NCBI RefSeq assembly: GCF_001613325.1
Contig: NZ_BDCD01000033.1
Span: forward strand, 49,767 to 113,766
Direction: 5' to 3'
DNA length: 64,000 bases
Source of the DNA: Nocardia yamanashiensis NBRC 100130
GTDB lineage: Bacteria > Actinomycetota > Actinomycetes > Mycobacteriales > Mycobacteriaceae
Shown here: in pieces, positions 49,530 to 59,091 of the stretch
Layout: the number at the start of each line of letters is the position of its first letter
How positions within the stretch are numbered: the first letter of the stretch is position 1
The notes under the pieces: model-generated
The model's input: the letters and a program-made list of their open reading frames with translations, nothing else
What the model was told of the DNA's origin: nothing
The model's database searches: none
Translations under genes and position numbers: made by a program

Positions 49530-50960
49530 CTAGTCGCTTGTGGTTTCGGGCTGGTTCAGGGTGGAGTTGCGGTAGCCGTACGCGGCGTAGATGGCGAGGC
49601 CGATCAGCAGCCAGATGATGAAGCGCAGCCAGGTGATGGCGTCGAGGTGGCTGATCAGCCAGATGGAGAAGGCGATGCCGATGAGGGGGACGACGGGCAC
49701 CCAGGGGGTGCGGAAGGCGCGGTCGGCGTCGGGGCGGGTGTGGCGCAGGCGCATGACGCCGAGGGCTACCACGATGAAGGCCATGAGGATGCCGACGTTG
49801 GTGAGTTCGGCGGCTTCGCGGATGGGCAGGAATCCGGCGATGAGGGCGGAGACGACGCCGACGGGCCAGATGACGCGGGTGGGGACCTTGCGGCGTTCGC
49901 TGCATTTGCCGAAGTAGGTGGGGAGCAGGCCGTCTCGGCTCATGGCGAAGCCGACGCGGGTGACGGCGAGCATGTTGGCGAAGGCGGAGGTGGTGACGCC
50001 GACGACGGCGCCGACCGCGATGACCAGACCGAGGATGCCCATGCCGACGGTGTCGAAGGCGCTGGAAAACGGTGCGGCGACATCGATTTCGGTGAAGTTC
50101 ACCATGCCGACGATGACGAGGCAGACCAGCAGGTAGACGATAGAGGCGATGCCGAGGCTGACCAGGATGGCCTTGGGGAGCAGTTTCTTGCCGTCCTTGG
50201 ACTCCTCGGCGGCGGCGCTCATGGCGTCGTAGCCGTAGACGGCGAAGAAGGCCAGTGCCGCACCGGAAACCGCGCCGCCGATGCCGAACGGGAAGAACGG
50301 CGTGTAGTTGCCGGCTTTGATGTGGAAGGCGCCGGCGATCACGACGATGGCGACAATCACCATCTTCACCGCGACGAGACCTGTTTGCACGCGGGCGGAT
50401 TCGCGGGTGCCGCGCGAGAGCAGGAAGGCCAGCAGCAGGCACAGCAGGACGGCGAACAGGTCGATCTTGCGGCCGTCGCCGGTGCCGGGCGCACCCAGGG
50501 CCCAGGTCGGCAGGTCGAAGCCGATGTAGTGGGTGATGTAGTTGAGGTAGCCGGAGACCGCGATCGCTACCACCGACACGATGGCGGTGTATTCGAGCAG
50601 TAGATCCCAGCCGATCATGAAGCCGATGATTTCGCCCAGTGCCACATAGGAATACGTGTAGGCGGAACCGGCTTTGGGCACCATGCCGGCGAATTCGGCG
50701 TAGCACAGGCCTGCCGCGCCGGAGGCGATGACGGCGATGGCGAACGAGATGAGTACGGCGGGTCCGGCCACCTCGTTGGCCACGACGCCGGCGAGGGAGA
50801 ACACGCCGGCGCCGACCAGGCCACCCAGGCTCAACGCGACCAGTTGCCATAGGCCCATGCTCTTGGTGAAATCGCCGGTTTCGGAGTCGGTTACGGGCAT
50901 TCGCCGCAGGACTCCGCGCAGCGTGATGGGTGGGCGTGGGCGGCGGGTGACGACAGACAT
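49530..50960 (-). CDS. APC-family amino-acid permease (probable hydroxyproline uptake)
   Basis: 476 residues, about 12 hydrophobic segments. The opening (LWQLVALSLGGLVGAGVFSL) contains the G-A-G motif of TM1 used for substrate binding; CYAEFAGMVPKAGSAYTYSY follows. AFFAVYGYDAMSAAAEESKD lies in TM6-7. It resembles the cationic-amino-acid/YfnA subgroup. It lies 45 nt downstream of the epimerase gene and is the last gene of the operon, so hydroxyproline or proline import across the inner membrane is the likely job. Confidence 0.9.
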   Translation of the reverse strand: MSVVTRRPRPPITLRGVLRRMPVTDSETGDFTKSMGLWQLVALSLGGLVGAGVFSLAGVVANEVAGPAVLISFAIAVIASGAAGLCYAEFAGMVPKAGSAYTYSYVALGEIIGFMIGWDLLLEYTAIVSVVAIAVSGYLNYITHYIGFDLPTWALGAPGTGDGRKIDLFAVLLCLLLAFLLSRGTRESARVQTGLVAVKMVIVAIVVIAGAFHIKAGNYTPFFPFGIGGAVSGAALAFFAVYGYDAMSAAAEESKDGKKLLPKAILVSLGIASIVYLLVCLVIVGMVNFTEIDVAAPFSSAFDTVGMGILGLVIAVGAVVGVTTSAFANMLAVTRVGFAMSRDGLLPTYFGKCSERRKVPTRVIWPVGVVSALIAGFLPIREAAELTNVGILMAFIVVALGVMRLRHTRPDADRAFRTPWVPVVPLIGIAFSIWLISHLDAITWLRFIIWLLIGLAIYAAYGYRNSTLNQPETTSD

Positions 50961-51005
50961 TGTCGCGCCTTTCAGGTGGTGATATTTTAACTAGGGGTGG
51001 TGGGG

Positions 51006-52007
51006 TCAGAAGACGAAGCCCTCGGGGAACGGGTCGGCCGGGTCGAGCAGGTAGTTCGCGGTGCCGGTCAGCCAGGCGCGGCCGGTGATCTCCGGTATGA
51101 GGGCGGGATGTCCGGCGACGGTGATGGTGTCGATCGCGCGGGCATGGAAGGTGGTGCCGATGAACGAATCGTTGCGCAGCACTTGGCCTCCGGAGAGCAG
51201 GCCGCGCGCGTGCTGACGGGCCAGGAGCGCGGAGGTGCCGGTGCCGCAGGGGGAGCGGTCGAACCAGCCCGGGTGGATCGCCATGGCATTGCGGGTGTGG
51301 GTGGGCTCGGAGGCTGGATCCAGGAACAGCACATGCTTGCACCCGCCGATCCGTTCGTCCTCGAGATGCACGGGACGACGGGATTCGTTGATGGAACGCA
51401 TGATTCGCAGTCCTGCGTCCAGGATCTCGCCTTGGCGGGCGCGGTCGAAGGGCAACCCGAGTTTGCCGAGATCAACGATGGCGTAAAAGTTTCCGCCGTA
51501 GGCCATGTCGTAGCGGACCGCGCCTAGCCCAGGCACTTCGACGTCATTGTCGAGACTGTCGCAGTAGGCGGGCACGTTGCGCAGCGCGACCGAATCAGCG
51601 TGCCCGGCAGTGACATTCACGCTGGCGATCACTCGTCCGGCGGGGGTGTCCAAGCGGATTTCGGTGACCGGTTCGGTGACCGGCACCATGCCCGCTTCCA
51701 CGAGTGCGGTGGCCACGCCGATGGTCCCGTGTCCGCACATCGGCAGCAGCCCGCTCACCTCGATGAACAGCACGCCGTAATGCCCGTCGGCGGTGGTGGC
51801 GGGTTGCAGGATCGCCCCGCTCATGGCGGCGTGCCCGCGCGGCTCGTTGACCAGGAATTTCCGCAGGCCGTCGAGGTTTTCGACGAGGTAGTCGCGCCGA
51901 TCGGCCATGGTGGCGCCGGGGATGGTGCCGACTCCGCCGGTGACCACGCGGGTCGGCATGCCCTCGGTGTGGGTGTCGATGGCGGAGATGATTCTGCTGC
52001 TGTGCAT
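51006..52007 (-). CDS. 4-hydroxyproline 2-epimerase (proline racemase family)
   Basis: 333 residues. The two catalytic Cys are visible: MCGHGTIGVATAL (about residue 90) and SPCGTGTSALLA (about 253), each in the proline-racemase setting, with CGHG typical of epimerases. It interconverts trans-4-hydroxy-L-proline and cis-4-hydroxy-D-proline, step 1 of the pathway encoded here. Its ATG overlaps the upstream oxidoreductase stop by 1 nt (TGATG). Confidence 0.93.
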   Translation of the reverse strand: MHSSRIISAIDTHTEGMPTRVVTGGVGTIPGATMADRRDYLVENLDGLRKFLVNEPRGHAAMSGAILQPATTADGHYGVLFIEVSGLLPMCGHGTIGVATALVEAGMVPVTEPVTEIRLDTPAGRVIASVNVTAGHADSVALRNVPAYCDSLDNDVEVPGLGAVRYDMAYGGNFYAIVDLGKLGLPFDRARQGEILDAGLRIMRSINESRRPVHLEDERIGGCKHVLFLDPASEPTHTRNAMAIHPGWFDRSPCGTGTSALLARQHARGLLSGGQVLRNDSFIGTTFHARAIDTITVAGHPALIPEITGRAWLTGTANYLLDPADPFPEGFVF

Positions 52008-53515
52008 CAGGACGGTCCTTGGGTGTCGAGTTCGGCGAGTTCGCGCAGTCGGACGATGGCGGCCAGCGGGCGCGCGGCGGGTGTCGCGGCGGCCAGTCCG
52101 GCGGGAGTGCAACCGGCGGTGCCGCATCGTCCGCCGGGCGCTGAGTCGTCGGCCGTTTCCGCGTGCGCCGCGCGCGGGTGGGTGGCGTCGGCGGTCGCGC
52201 CCCAGTGCGCCGCGCGCAGGTCGGCGATGGCGGAACCGCATATGCGGCCCTGGCAGGGGCCGAGTCCGGCGCGGGTGGCGAGTTTGGCCGCGCGGTAGCT
52301 GGTGCCCGCCACTCCCGTCCAGGTCGTGGTCAGTTCGGCCCGGGTGGTGTTCTCGCACCGGCAGATCACGGTGTCGGGCCGGGACCAGCCCGTCGCACCG
52401 GCGCCGATCGGGTGCGCGCCGGCGAGCCGGGCGACGAACTGCCCGGCGGTGCGATGCCGGGCGGTCAGGCCGCGCTCTTGGCTCGGATCGCCGCCCGCCG
52501 CCGCGATTCCGGCGACCGTGCCCTCGATCGCGGCGACCTGCGCTCCGCCGATACCGGTGAGTTCGCCTGCCGCCCAAACGGAATCGACGGTCGTGCGTTG
52601 GTTTTGATCGACACTGACGAATCCGTGCGCGGTCAGCCGTGCACCGGCGGCGACGGCGAGCTCGAGCTGTGGGGTGAATCCGTGCGACACCGCGACCGCG
52701 TCCACGGCCACGGTGGTGTGCGAGCCCGGGATCGGCGACCAGTGTTCATCGAGCCGGGCCACGGTCGCCTCCTCCACCCGGCCGTCGCCGGCGACCGCGA
52801 CCACCGCCGTCGAGGTGCGCAGCGGGATCCGATGGCGCAGACCGGAACTCGCGTACTCGAGCAGTTCCGCGGCTTTGCCCGCGCTGTGCCGTAACTCCCA
52901 CGGCCGGGCAGCCCAGTGGCGCAGGATCCGCCGGGCCGGGTTGGCCTCGAGCACCGCGCGCACCCGCGCGCCGCCCTGTGCCAGTGAGTGGGCGACGGGC
53001 AGCAGGAACGGTCCGGTCCCCGATACCAGGACGGATCGCCCGATCAGCAGGCGCTGTGTTTTGACCAGTGTCTGTGCGGCCCCGGCGGTGTAGACGCCGG
53101 GCAGATCCCAGCCCGGGAACGGGCACACCCGGTCATAGGCTCCGGTCGCGATGATCAGCGCATCGCCGCGCACCTCGCGATGGATGCGCCGCTCACCTTC
53201 CACCCCGATCAGCAATCGCACGGTGGGACAACCACCTTCGGGATGCCGCTCGAGGTGAAACACCGCCGCGCGGGCCAGATATTCACAGCGCGGATGCTCG
53301 TGCAGCAGTCGCGCCCGGCGCTCGGCCGCCGGGTATCCGTGCCCGATGCGCAGGGGCCGCCGCACGCCGTAATCGGCCGGTATCCGCCGGTTGTACTGAC
53401 CACCGAGAGCTTCGTTGGCATCGACGAGCGTGACTGTCGCGCCGTGTCGCAGTGCGGCTTCGGCCGCGGCGGTGCCCGCCGGTCCGCCGCCGATCACCAC
53501 CACGTGCCGGTTCAT
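52007..53515 (-). CDS. D-hydroxyproline dehydrogenase, FAD/NAD-binding subunit (HcnB-like)
   Basis: 502 residues. The Rossmann motif VVVIGGGPAGTAAAEAALRHG (about 5-24) binds FAD. A second dinucleotide motif is SVLVSGTGPFLLPVAHSL (about 160-177). VDSVWAAGELTGIGGAQVAA near 310 is the late FAD motif. The C-terminal BFD-like [2Fe-2S] segment has CRCENTTRAELTTTW and GLGPCQGRICG. This is the alpha subunit of HcnABC-type amino-acid dehydrogenases. It oxidises cis-4-hydroxy-D-proline to pyrroline-4-hydroxy-2-carboxylate together with the next two genes, with which it overlaps by 4 nt. Confidence 0.92.
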   Translation of the reverse strand: MNRHVVVIGGGPAGTAAAEAALRHGATVTLVDANEALGGQYNRRIPADYGVRRPLRIGHGYPAAERRARLLHEHPRCEYLARAAVFHLERHPEGGCPTVRLLIGVEGERRIHREVRGDALIIATGAYDRVCPFPGWDLPGVYTAGAAQTLVKTQRLLIGRSVLVSGTGPFLLPVAHSLAQGGARVRAVLEANPARRILRHWAARPWELRHSAGKAAELLEYASSGLRHRIPLRTSTAVVAVAGDGRVEEATVARLDEHWSPIPGSHTTVAVDAVAVSHGFTPQLELAVAAGARLTAHGFVSVDQNQRTTVDSVWAAGELTGIGGAQVAAIEGTVAGIAAAGGDPSQERGLTARHRTAGQFVARLAGAHPIGAGATGWSRPDTVICRCENTTRAELTTTWTGVAGTSYRAAKLATRAGLGPCQGRICGSAIADLRAAHWGATADATHPRAAHAETADDSAPGGRCGTAGCTPAGLAAATPAARPLAAIVRLRELAELDTQGPS

Positions 53516-53826
53516 CGCTCGCTCCGTTCGGCGCGGCTCTGGCTGATGATGGTGTCGCCGTCACGGGCGGGACGACGGCACAGCCGCACATCCGGCACCC
53601 CGTTGACCGTCGCGACGCAGTCGAAGCACACGCCGATACCGCAGAACACGCCCCGCCGGCCACCGTCGCGGGCGGTGCGCCACTGGTCGCGGCCCGCGGC
53701 GAGCAGCACCGTGGCGAGGGTTTGACCGTGGACTCCCGGCACGGATACGCCATCGGCGACCACGGTCAGCGGCCGGTCGGAGCGGCCGAGCCGGTCGCGG
53801 TCCGCGGGAATCAGGTAGGGGCTCAT
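53512..53826 (-). CDS. [2Fe-2S] small subunit of the D-hydroxyproline dehydrogenase (HcnA-like)
   Basis: 104 residues. The cluster ligands are in GVFCGIGVCFDCVATVNGVP then DVRLCRRPARDGD: C-x4-C-x2-C-x(about 12)-C, the plant-ferredoxin-like pattern of HcnA/SoxX-type subunits. It shuttles electrons between the two flavin subunits. 4-nt overlaps (ATGA) on both sides show strict coupling. Confidence 0.92.
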   Translation of the reverse strand: MSPYLIPADRDRLGRSDRPLTVVADGVSVPGVHGQTLATVLLAAGRDQWRTARDGGRRGVFCGIGVCFDCVATVNGVPDVRLCRRPARDGDTIISQSRAERSER

Positions 53827-55043
53827 AGGGATACGTACTCCGTGCTCGAGGTGAGGACCGCCGGACGGTCGACGGTGAAAGCCGCACTGCTCATCGGCGC
53901 GCGGGCGCCGGTGAGGGCGGCCGCGACCAGCTGTGCCGTGCCGACCGACAGTCCAATGCCGGCGCCTTCGTGACCGGTCGCATGCCACAGTCCGGGCAGG
54001 CGCGGATCGGGGCCGATGACCGGCAGATGGTCCTCGACGTAGGGGCGGAATCCGCCGTAGGCGCGCATGATCGCGACATCGGCGAGTACCGGGAACAGTC
54101 GCAGTGCCTTGCGGGCGATTGCGGCGAGGCTGTCGGGACGGATGCGGTCGTCGAATCCGGTTTGGCGGCGGGAGGATCCGAGCAACAGCGGCCCGCCGCG
54201 CGTGGATTCGACCACCGCCGAGGATTGCAGCGCGGTATCCGAACTGCCCACCGCCCCGACATAATCCGCGTCGTAGACCTTGTGGAAGACGGTCGGCGGC
54301 AGGGGAGCGGTGATCAGCACGTCGCCGCGTCGCGGTTTGACCGCGATGGGTGCGCCCAGCAGCACGGATATCGGACCCGACCACGGTCCCGCGGCATTGA
54401 TCACCACATCGGCGAATCGGTCGCCGCGGGTGGTGCGCACCCCCAGCATCCGGCCGCCGCTGACGATCGAATCGGTGACCGCGCAACGGGTTTCGATGAT
54501 CGCTCCGGCCGCCGTGGCAGCCGCGAGCAGCGCGGTGGCTGCACCGATCGGCTGGACCTGCGCGTCCTCGGGATAGTGGACGGCGGCGGTCGTTTCCTTG
54601 GTGAGTGCCGGTTCGGCCGCCGCGAGCTGCGCGGTATCCAAGGCGGTGCAGTCCACCCCGGCCGTGCGCTGACCGTCGGCGAAGGCAGCCAGGGCGGTCG
54701 CGCCGGTCTCGGTGGTGGCGACGACGATGCCGCCCTTGGGTTCCCATTCGACCGCCGTGACCGCGCGAGGCAGCCGTTCACCGATGCGCGCGAGCGTCTC
54801 GGGCCATAGTCGCCGGGACAGACGCGCCAATTCCAGCTCTGGGCCGGGCCCTTTGTCCGAGACCAGCACATTGCCCTCGCCGTGCGCGGTGGTGCCCGAG
54901 GCTACCGCGCCCGCCTCGCAGACTCGCACCGACAGTCCTGCCAGGGTGAGCCGGTCCGCGAGCGCGCAGCCGATCATGCCGGCGCCGATGATCAGCACAT
55001 CGGTCCCCCTCACGGACGATGTGCCGGACTCGTCGAATCTCAT
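53823..55043 (-). CDS. D-hydroxyproline dehydrogenase, DAO-type FAD oxidoreductase subunit (HcnC/DadA-like)
   Basis: 406 residues. The FAD motif is VLIIGAGMIGCALADRLTLAG (about 16-36), with Glu in VRVCEAGAVASGTTAHGEGN. DVVINAAGPWSGPISVLLGA (about 236) and GFRPYVEDHLPVIGPD (about 336) then HATGHEGAGIGLSVGTAQLV complete the D-amino-acid-oxidase (DAO) fold. It is probably the subunit that directly dehydrogenates the imino acid. The order DAO-FeS-HcnB is the usual one for such clusters. Confidence 0.92.
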   Translation of the reverse strand: MRFDESGTSSVRGTDVLIIGAGMIGCALADRLTLAGLSVRVCEAGAVASGTTAHGEGNVLVSDKGPGPELELARLSRRLWPETLARIGERLPRAVTAVEWEPKGGIVVATTETGATALAAFADGQRTAGVDCTALDTAQLAAAEPALTKETTAAVHYPEDAQVQPIGAATALLAAATAAGAIIETRCAVTDSIVSGGRMLGVRTTRGDRFADVVINAAGPWSGPISVLLGAPIAVKPRRGDVLITAPLPPTVFHKVYDADYVGAVGSSDTALQSSAVVESTRGGPLLLGSSRRQTGFDDRIRPDSLAAIARKALRLFPVLADVAIMRAYGGFRPYVEDHLPVIGPDPRLPGLWHATGHEGAGIGLSVGTAQLVAAALTGARAPMSSAAFTVDRPAVLTSSTEYVSL

Positions 55044-56503
55044 CGCGCGCGTGCCCCGTTCACCGATCGCGGGACGGCCAGCGGATTGTCGTCGCGCAAT
55101 TCCGGCGGCAGCAGCTCCGCAGGCACCGACTGGTACACCACCGGCCGCAGAAAGCGAGCGATCGAGGCGGACCCGACAGAGGTCGCGGTGGGTGCGGTGG
55201 TCGCCGGGTAGGGGCCGCCGTGCTGCTGGGCGTAGGTCACCGACAGCCCGGTGGGCCAGCTGTTCCACAGCACCCGGCCTGCCACGTCCACGCCTCGGGT
55301 GAGCAGGGTGCGGGCGATGTCGTCGGTGTCGTCGCCGAAGACCGAGACCGTCAGCTGCCCGCTCACCGCGCGGGCCAGCGCGAACAGTTCGTCGACGTCG
55401 CGGTATGTGACCACCAGTGCCGCCGGGCCGAACATCTCCTGGGTCAAGGCTTCCGGATCGGCGAGCACATCCTGGGCGCGGGTGGTCAGCAGCAGGGTGC
55501 GCCCGGAAGCGCCGCCACTGAGGATCCGTACTGCGGGGTGCGCCCGGATCTGCTCGACGGCCCCGATGAATCCGGCTTCTATCGAGTCGTTGAGCAGGTC
55601 CCCGGTCGGTTCGGGGGTGGTCCCGGCCAGTTCCTCGAGCAGCGGAGATCCGTCGGGGACCGCGATCAGGCCCGGTTTGGTGCACAGTTGTCCCGCGCTG
55701 GCCGACAGCGTGGTCAGCAGTCCGGCGGCGATCTCGGCGGGCCGTGAGTGCGCGGCCGCGGCGGTGACGAAAACCGGGTTGACCGAGCCCAATTCACCAT
55801 AGAAGGGAATGGGATTCGGTCGTGCGTTGGCAATATCGAACAGCGCCCGCCCGCCTCTGATGGAGCCGGTGAACGCCGCGGCGGCGACGGCCGGATGGGT
55901 CAGCACCCGGACGCCCGCATCGACCCCGAAGACGAGGCCGAAAGTGCCACGCGGAACCCGGTTTTCGTCCATCACCGCGGTGATGATCGTGCCGACCGCC
56001 CGCGACAGCCCCGGGTGGCCGGGGTTGGCCTTGACGATGACCGGGCAGCCGGCGGCCAATGCGGCGGCGGTGTCGCCGCCGGGAACGGAGAAGGCGAAGG
56101 GGAAGTTGCTCGCCGCGAAATTGACGACCGGGCCGAGTGGAATGTTCATCCGGCGCAGATCCGGCCGGGGCGCACCCATCGGCCAGCGGTCGTCGGCGGT
56201 GTCGATCCGTACATCCAGATACCCGCCGTCACGCACCGTGTCGGCGAACAGGCGCAGCTGAAACGTGGTGCGCCGCAATTCGCCGGTGAGCCGCGGCTCT
56301 GGCAGCCGGGTTTCGTGCCGTGCCAGGGCGATCAGCTCGGTGGCCTGAGCGTCGAGCCGATCGGCGATACCATCGAGCACCTCGGCGCGTCCGGCCGCGC
56401 CGAGTTCCGCCCAGGCCGGTGCGGCGGCCGCCGCGGCGGCGACCATGGCATCGACCGCTTCCGCTGTGGTGTCGGCGATCGGCTCGGCTGTCGTTTCGAT
56501 CAT
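55040..56503 (-). CDS. 2-oxoglutarate semialdehyde dehydrogenase (aldehyde dehydrogenase family)
   Basis: 487 residues. The catalytic Cys is in SASAGQLCTKPG (about 276), the general-base Glu in GELGSVNPVFV (about 240), and VVNFAASNFPFAFSVPGGD TAAALAAGCPVIVK forms the NAD(P) pocket. AAFTGSIRGGRALFDIA is typical of the ketoglutarate-semialdehyde branch. It makes 2-oxoglutarate, the last step of the pathway. It overlaps the DAO gene by 4 nt. Confidence 0.93.
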   Translation of the reverse strand: MIETTAEPIADTTAEAVDAMVAAAAAAAPAWAELGAAGRAEVLDGIADRLDAQATELIALARHETRLPEPRLTGELRRTTFQLRLFADTVRDGGYLDVRIDTADDRWPMGAPRPDLRRMNIPLGPVVNFAASNFPFAFSVPGGDTAAALAAGCPVIVKANPGHPGLSRAVGTIITAVMDENRVPRGTFGLVFGVDAGVRVLTHPAVAAAAFTGSIRGGRALFDIANARPNPIPFYGELGSVNPVFVTAAAAHSRPAEIAAGLLTTLSASAGQLCTKPGLIAVPDGSPLLEELAGTTPEPTGDLLNDSIEAGFIGAVEQIRAHPAVRILSGGASGRTLLLTTRAQDVLADPEALTQEMFGPAALVVTYRDVDELFALARAVSGQLTVSVFGDDTDDIARTLLTRGVDVAGRVLWNSWPTGLSVTYAQQHGGPYPATTAPTATSVGSASIARFLRPVVYQSVPAELLPPELRDDNPLAVPRSVNGARAR

Positions 56504-56552
56504 CGAGTGGTCCTTCTTCTTCCGTATTCGCCCTTACCGCTGGATTTCTCGG

Positions 56553-57464
56553 TTACCGGTATCCCTTGGCGAGCACGGCCTGGGTATCGGCGGTGATCTT
56601 GGCGACCAGTTCGGGGGCGAGCGGAATCCGCGGCGGCCGGCAGGCTCCGCCGGGCCGCCCGGCCAGATCCATCGACAGCTTGATGGCATGCACGAATTCG
56701 GTCTTGAAATCCCAGCGCAGCAGCGGATGTAGCTCCCGATACAGCGGCAGAGCCTTGTCCAGGTCCCGGTTCACCGCGGCGTTGTACAGCTCCACGGTCA
56801 CCTGCGGAATGGCGTTGGGGTAGCCCGCGACCCATCCGACCGCGCCCGCGATTCCGAGTTCGAGCACCACGTCGTCGGAGCCGATCAGCACATCGAGTTC
56901 CGGTGCGAGTTCCTTGATCTCGTAGAAGCGCCGCACGTCGCCGGTGAACTCCTTGACCCCGACGATCAGCCCTTCGCCGTGCAATTCGGCCAGCAGGTCC
57001 GGGGTCAGGTCGATGCGGGTGTCGATCGGATTGTTGTAGGCGACGATGGGCAGGCCGACCGCGGCCACTGTCCGATAGTGATCCAGCACGACCTCGCGAT
57101 TGCCGCGATAGATGTTGGGCGGCAACAGCATCACGCACTGCGCGCCGGCCTCGGCGGCCTGTTCGGCCCACTTGCGGGCCTGCAGCGCGCCGTAGGCGGC
57201 GATGCCGGGCATGACCGTGAAGCCCTCCGGCGCGGCCTCGATGGCGGTGGTCACCACGCGGGCGCGCTCGGTGTCGTCGAGGGTCTGGTATTCGCCGAGC
57301 GAGCCGTTCGGGCTGACGCCGTGGCAGCCGTTGTCCGCCAGCCAGCGCACGTGCTCGGCGTAGGCCTCGTAGTCGACCGAGAGATCGTCGGTGAACGGCA
57401 GGGTGGTCGCGACGATCACCCCGTGCCAGGGCTTGTTCGCCGGGGACGTGGTGGTTTCGGACAT
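56553..57464 (-). CDS. DapA-family pyrroline-4-hydroxy-2-carboxylate deaminase
   Basis: 303 residues from ATG 57464 (GGAGG 5 nt upstream). It has the DHDPS/NAL (beta/alpha)8 fold. The Schiff-base lysine is in IVGVKEFTGDVRRFY (about 168), the Tyr in YNNPIDTRIDL (about 140) and the substrate motif in GVSPNGSLGEYQTLDD (about 49). In hydroxyproline clusters this family deaminates pyrroline-4-hydroxy-2-carboxylate to 2-oxoglutarate semialdehyde. 5-dehydro-4-deoxyglucarate dehydratase is a relative; context favours the former. It is the first gene of the minus-strand operon. Confidence 0.9.
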   Translation of the reverse strand: MSETTTSPANKPWHGVIVATTLPFTDDLSVDYEAYAEHVRWLADNGCHGVSPNGSLGEYQTLDDTERARVVTTAIEAAPEGFTVMPGIAAYGALQARKWAEQAAEAGAQCVMLLPPNIYRGNREVVLDHYRTVAAVGLPIVAYNNPIDTRIDLTPDLLAELHGEGLIVGVKEFTGDVRRFYEIKELAPELDVLIGSDDVVLELGIAGAVGWVAGYPNAIPQVTVELYNAAVNRDLDKALPLYRELHPLLRWDFKTEFVHAIKLSMDLAGRPGGACRPPRIPLAPELVAKITADTQAVLAKGYR

Positions 57465-57511
57465 GTGAGCCTCCATCAGGTCGAGAGTCCGGGAGAGCGC
57501 CCCGGCCGCCT

Positions 57512-57615
57512 GTCACCATGTGACGTGTGACATTGCACTGACGGTAAGGGATGGACTCATGCCCGGTCAACCGCTTGCGTGATCCGGGTCACCACTCTAC
57601 AGTGCAATGTCACAC
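57512..57615. promoter_or_regulatory. Divergent promoter with paired GntR-type operators
   Basis: GTGTGACATTGCACT (57525-57539) and its exact reverse complement AGTGCAATGTCACAC (57601-57615) flank the divergent promoter 61 bp apart. Beside the first is a smaller palindrome GTCAC-CAT-GTGAC (57512-57524). The half-site TGTCAC/GTGACA recurs in front of gntR itself (59027-59033). One copy would serve the minus-strand operon and the other the MFS gene. Confidence 0.85.
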
Positions 57616-57635
57616 ATCACAGATGAAGGTGGAGC

Positions 57636-58997
57636 ATGACCGCGATCGACGACCCCGCGACGAAACAGCAAACCGATGCCCAAGCGAGTGCCCCGGCGGC
57701 CGGACTACGCCGGATCGTGGCCGCGGCCATGGCGGGCGCGGTCGCCGAATGGTACGAATTCTTCCTCTACGGCACAGCGTCCGCGCTGGTCTTCGGGCAG
57801 GTCTTCTTCCGCTCCAGCGGCAACGCCATCGACGGCATCATCGCCGCCTTCGCGCTCTACGCGGTGGGCTTTCTGGCCCGGCCATTCGGCGGAATCCTGT
57901 TCGGGCACTTCGGTGATCGCATCGGGCGCAAGGCGCTACTGCAGCTGAGCCTGGTGGCGGTCGGCATCACCACCTTCCTGATGGGCTGCCTGCCGACGTT
58001 CGCGGTGATCGGCTATTGGGCGCCCGCGCTGCTGGTGACGCTGCGCCTGATCCAAGGCTTCGCGTTCGGCGGCGAATGGGGTGGGGCGGTGCTGTTGGTC
58101 AGTGAGCACAGTCCCGATCACCGGCGCGGGTTCTGGGCCAGCTGGCCGCAGGCCGGCGTACCGCTGGGCAATGTGCTGGCGACCGTCGTGATGCTTGTGC
58201 TGTCAGCGAATCTGTCGGAGGCGCAGTTCCTTTCGTGGGGCTGGCGCATCGGCTTCTGGCTCTCGGCCGTCGTCGTCCTGATCGGCTACTGGGTGCGCTC
58301 GAGCGTGGATGACGCGCCGATCTTCCGCGAGGCGCAGGAGCGGGCCGAGACCGATCGGCGGCATGCGCTCGGCATTGTCGAGGTGCTGCGCTACCACTGG
58401 CGGCAGGTGCTGATCGGCATCGGCGCGCGCTTCGCCGAGAACATCCTCTACTACCTGGTGGTGACCTTCTCGATCACGTACCTCAAGCTGGCCGTGCATG
58501 TGGACACCGCGCCGATCCTGGCGCTCATGCTGGGCGCGCACCTGCTGCACTTCTTCATGATTCCCGCGGCGGGTCTGCTGTCGGATCTGGTCGGCCGGCG
58601 GCCGGTCTATCTCACCGGGGCCGTGCTCACCGCAGGGTGGGGTTTCGTGGCCTTCCCGATGATGGACACCGGGAATTACGCGCTCATCATCGTGGCCATC
58701 ACCCTCGGCTTGGCGATCGAATCCTGCACCTACGCACCGTATTCCGCGCTCATGACCGAAATGTTCCCGACTCGGGTGCGCTATACGGCGTTGTCGTTCT
58801 GCTATCAGGTCGCCCCGATTCTGGCCGGATCGCTGGCCCCGCTGATCGCGGTCAGCCTGTTCGACCATTTCCACAGCTCGGTACCGATCTCGCTGTATCT
58901 GGTTGTGGCGGCGACGATCTCGGTGATCGCGGTCGGCCTGGCCAAGGAAACCGCGGGCAAGTCACTGCGGGCCGTCGATGCGGAAGCCACGCCGTGA
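57636..58997 (+). CDS. MFS transporter, metabolite:H+ symporter (ProP/ShiA-like)
   Basis: 453 residues, 12 TM. AGAVAEWYEFFLYGTASALV in TM1, GGILFGHFGDRIGRKALLQL between TM2 and TM3, and LIQGFAFGGEWGGAVLLVSE in TM4 are hallmarks of the MHS subfamily (proline/betaine, shikimate, citrate carriers). Divergent from the degradative operon and sharing its operators, it is probably a second hydroxyproline or proline importer. Confidence 0.93.
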   Translation: MTAIDDPATKQQTDAQASAPAAGLRRIVAAAMAGAVAEWYEFFLYGTASALVFGQVFFRSSGNAIDGIIAAFALYAVGFLARPFGGILFGHFGDRIGRKALLQLSLVAVGITTFLMGCLPTFAVIGYWAPALLVTLRLIQGFAFGGEWGGAVLLVSEHSPDHRRGFWASWPQAGVPLGNVLATVVMLVLSANLSEAQFLSWGWRIGFWLSAVVVLIGYWVRSSVDDAPIFREAQERAETDRRHALGIVEVLRYHWRQVLIGIGARFAENILYYLVVTFSITYLKLAVHVDTAPILALMLGAHLLHFFMIPAAGLLSDLVGRRPVYLTGAVLTAGWGFVAFPMMDTGNYALIIVAITLGLAIESCTYAPYSALMTEMFPTRVRYTALSFCYQVAPILAGSLAPLIAVSLFDHFHSSVPISLYLVVAATISVIAVGLAKETAGKSLRAVDAEATP

Positions 58998-59019
58998 CGC
59001 TCCGCCCTAGCCCGCCGGG

Positions 59020-59040
59020 TATGCCACGTGACATGGCATA
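59020..59040. promoter_or_regulatory. Operator upstream of gntR
   Basis: TATGCCA-CGTGACA-TGGCATA, 7-bp arms with a 7-bp centre that contains GTGACA, the same half-site as in the operator pair at 57512-57615. It lies 51 bp before the GTG start, suggesting autoregulation. Confidence 0.7.
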
Positions 59041-59091
59041 GAATGTCGGAAGTCATGGAGTTCATCGATCGCGGGCAGGGGAGCCGACCAC

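Noticed and set aside
49411..51342. 643-codon open frame rich in Arg, Pro and His on the minus strand
   Set aside because: It is a shadow frame of the permease and epimerase genes, with low-complexity composition and no domain.
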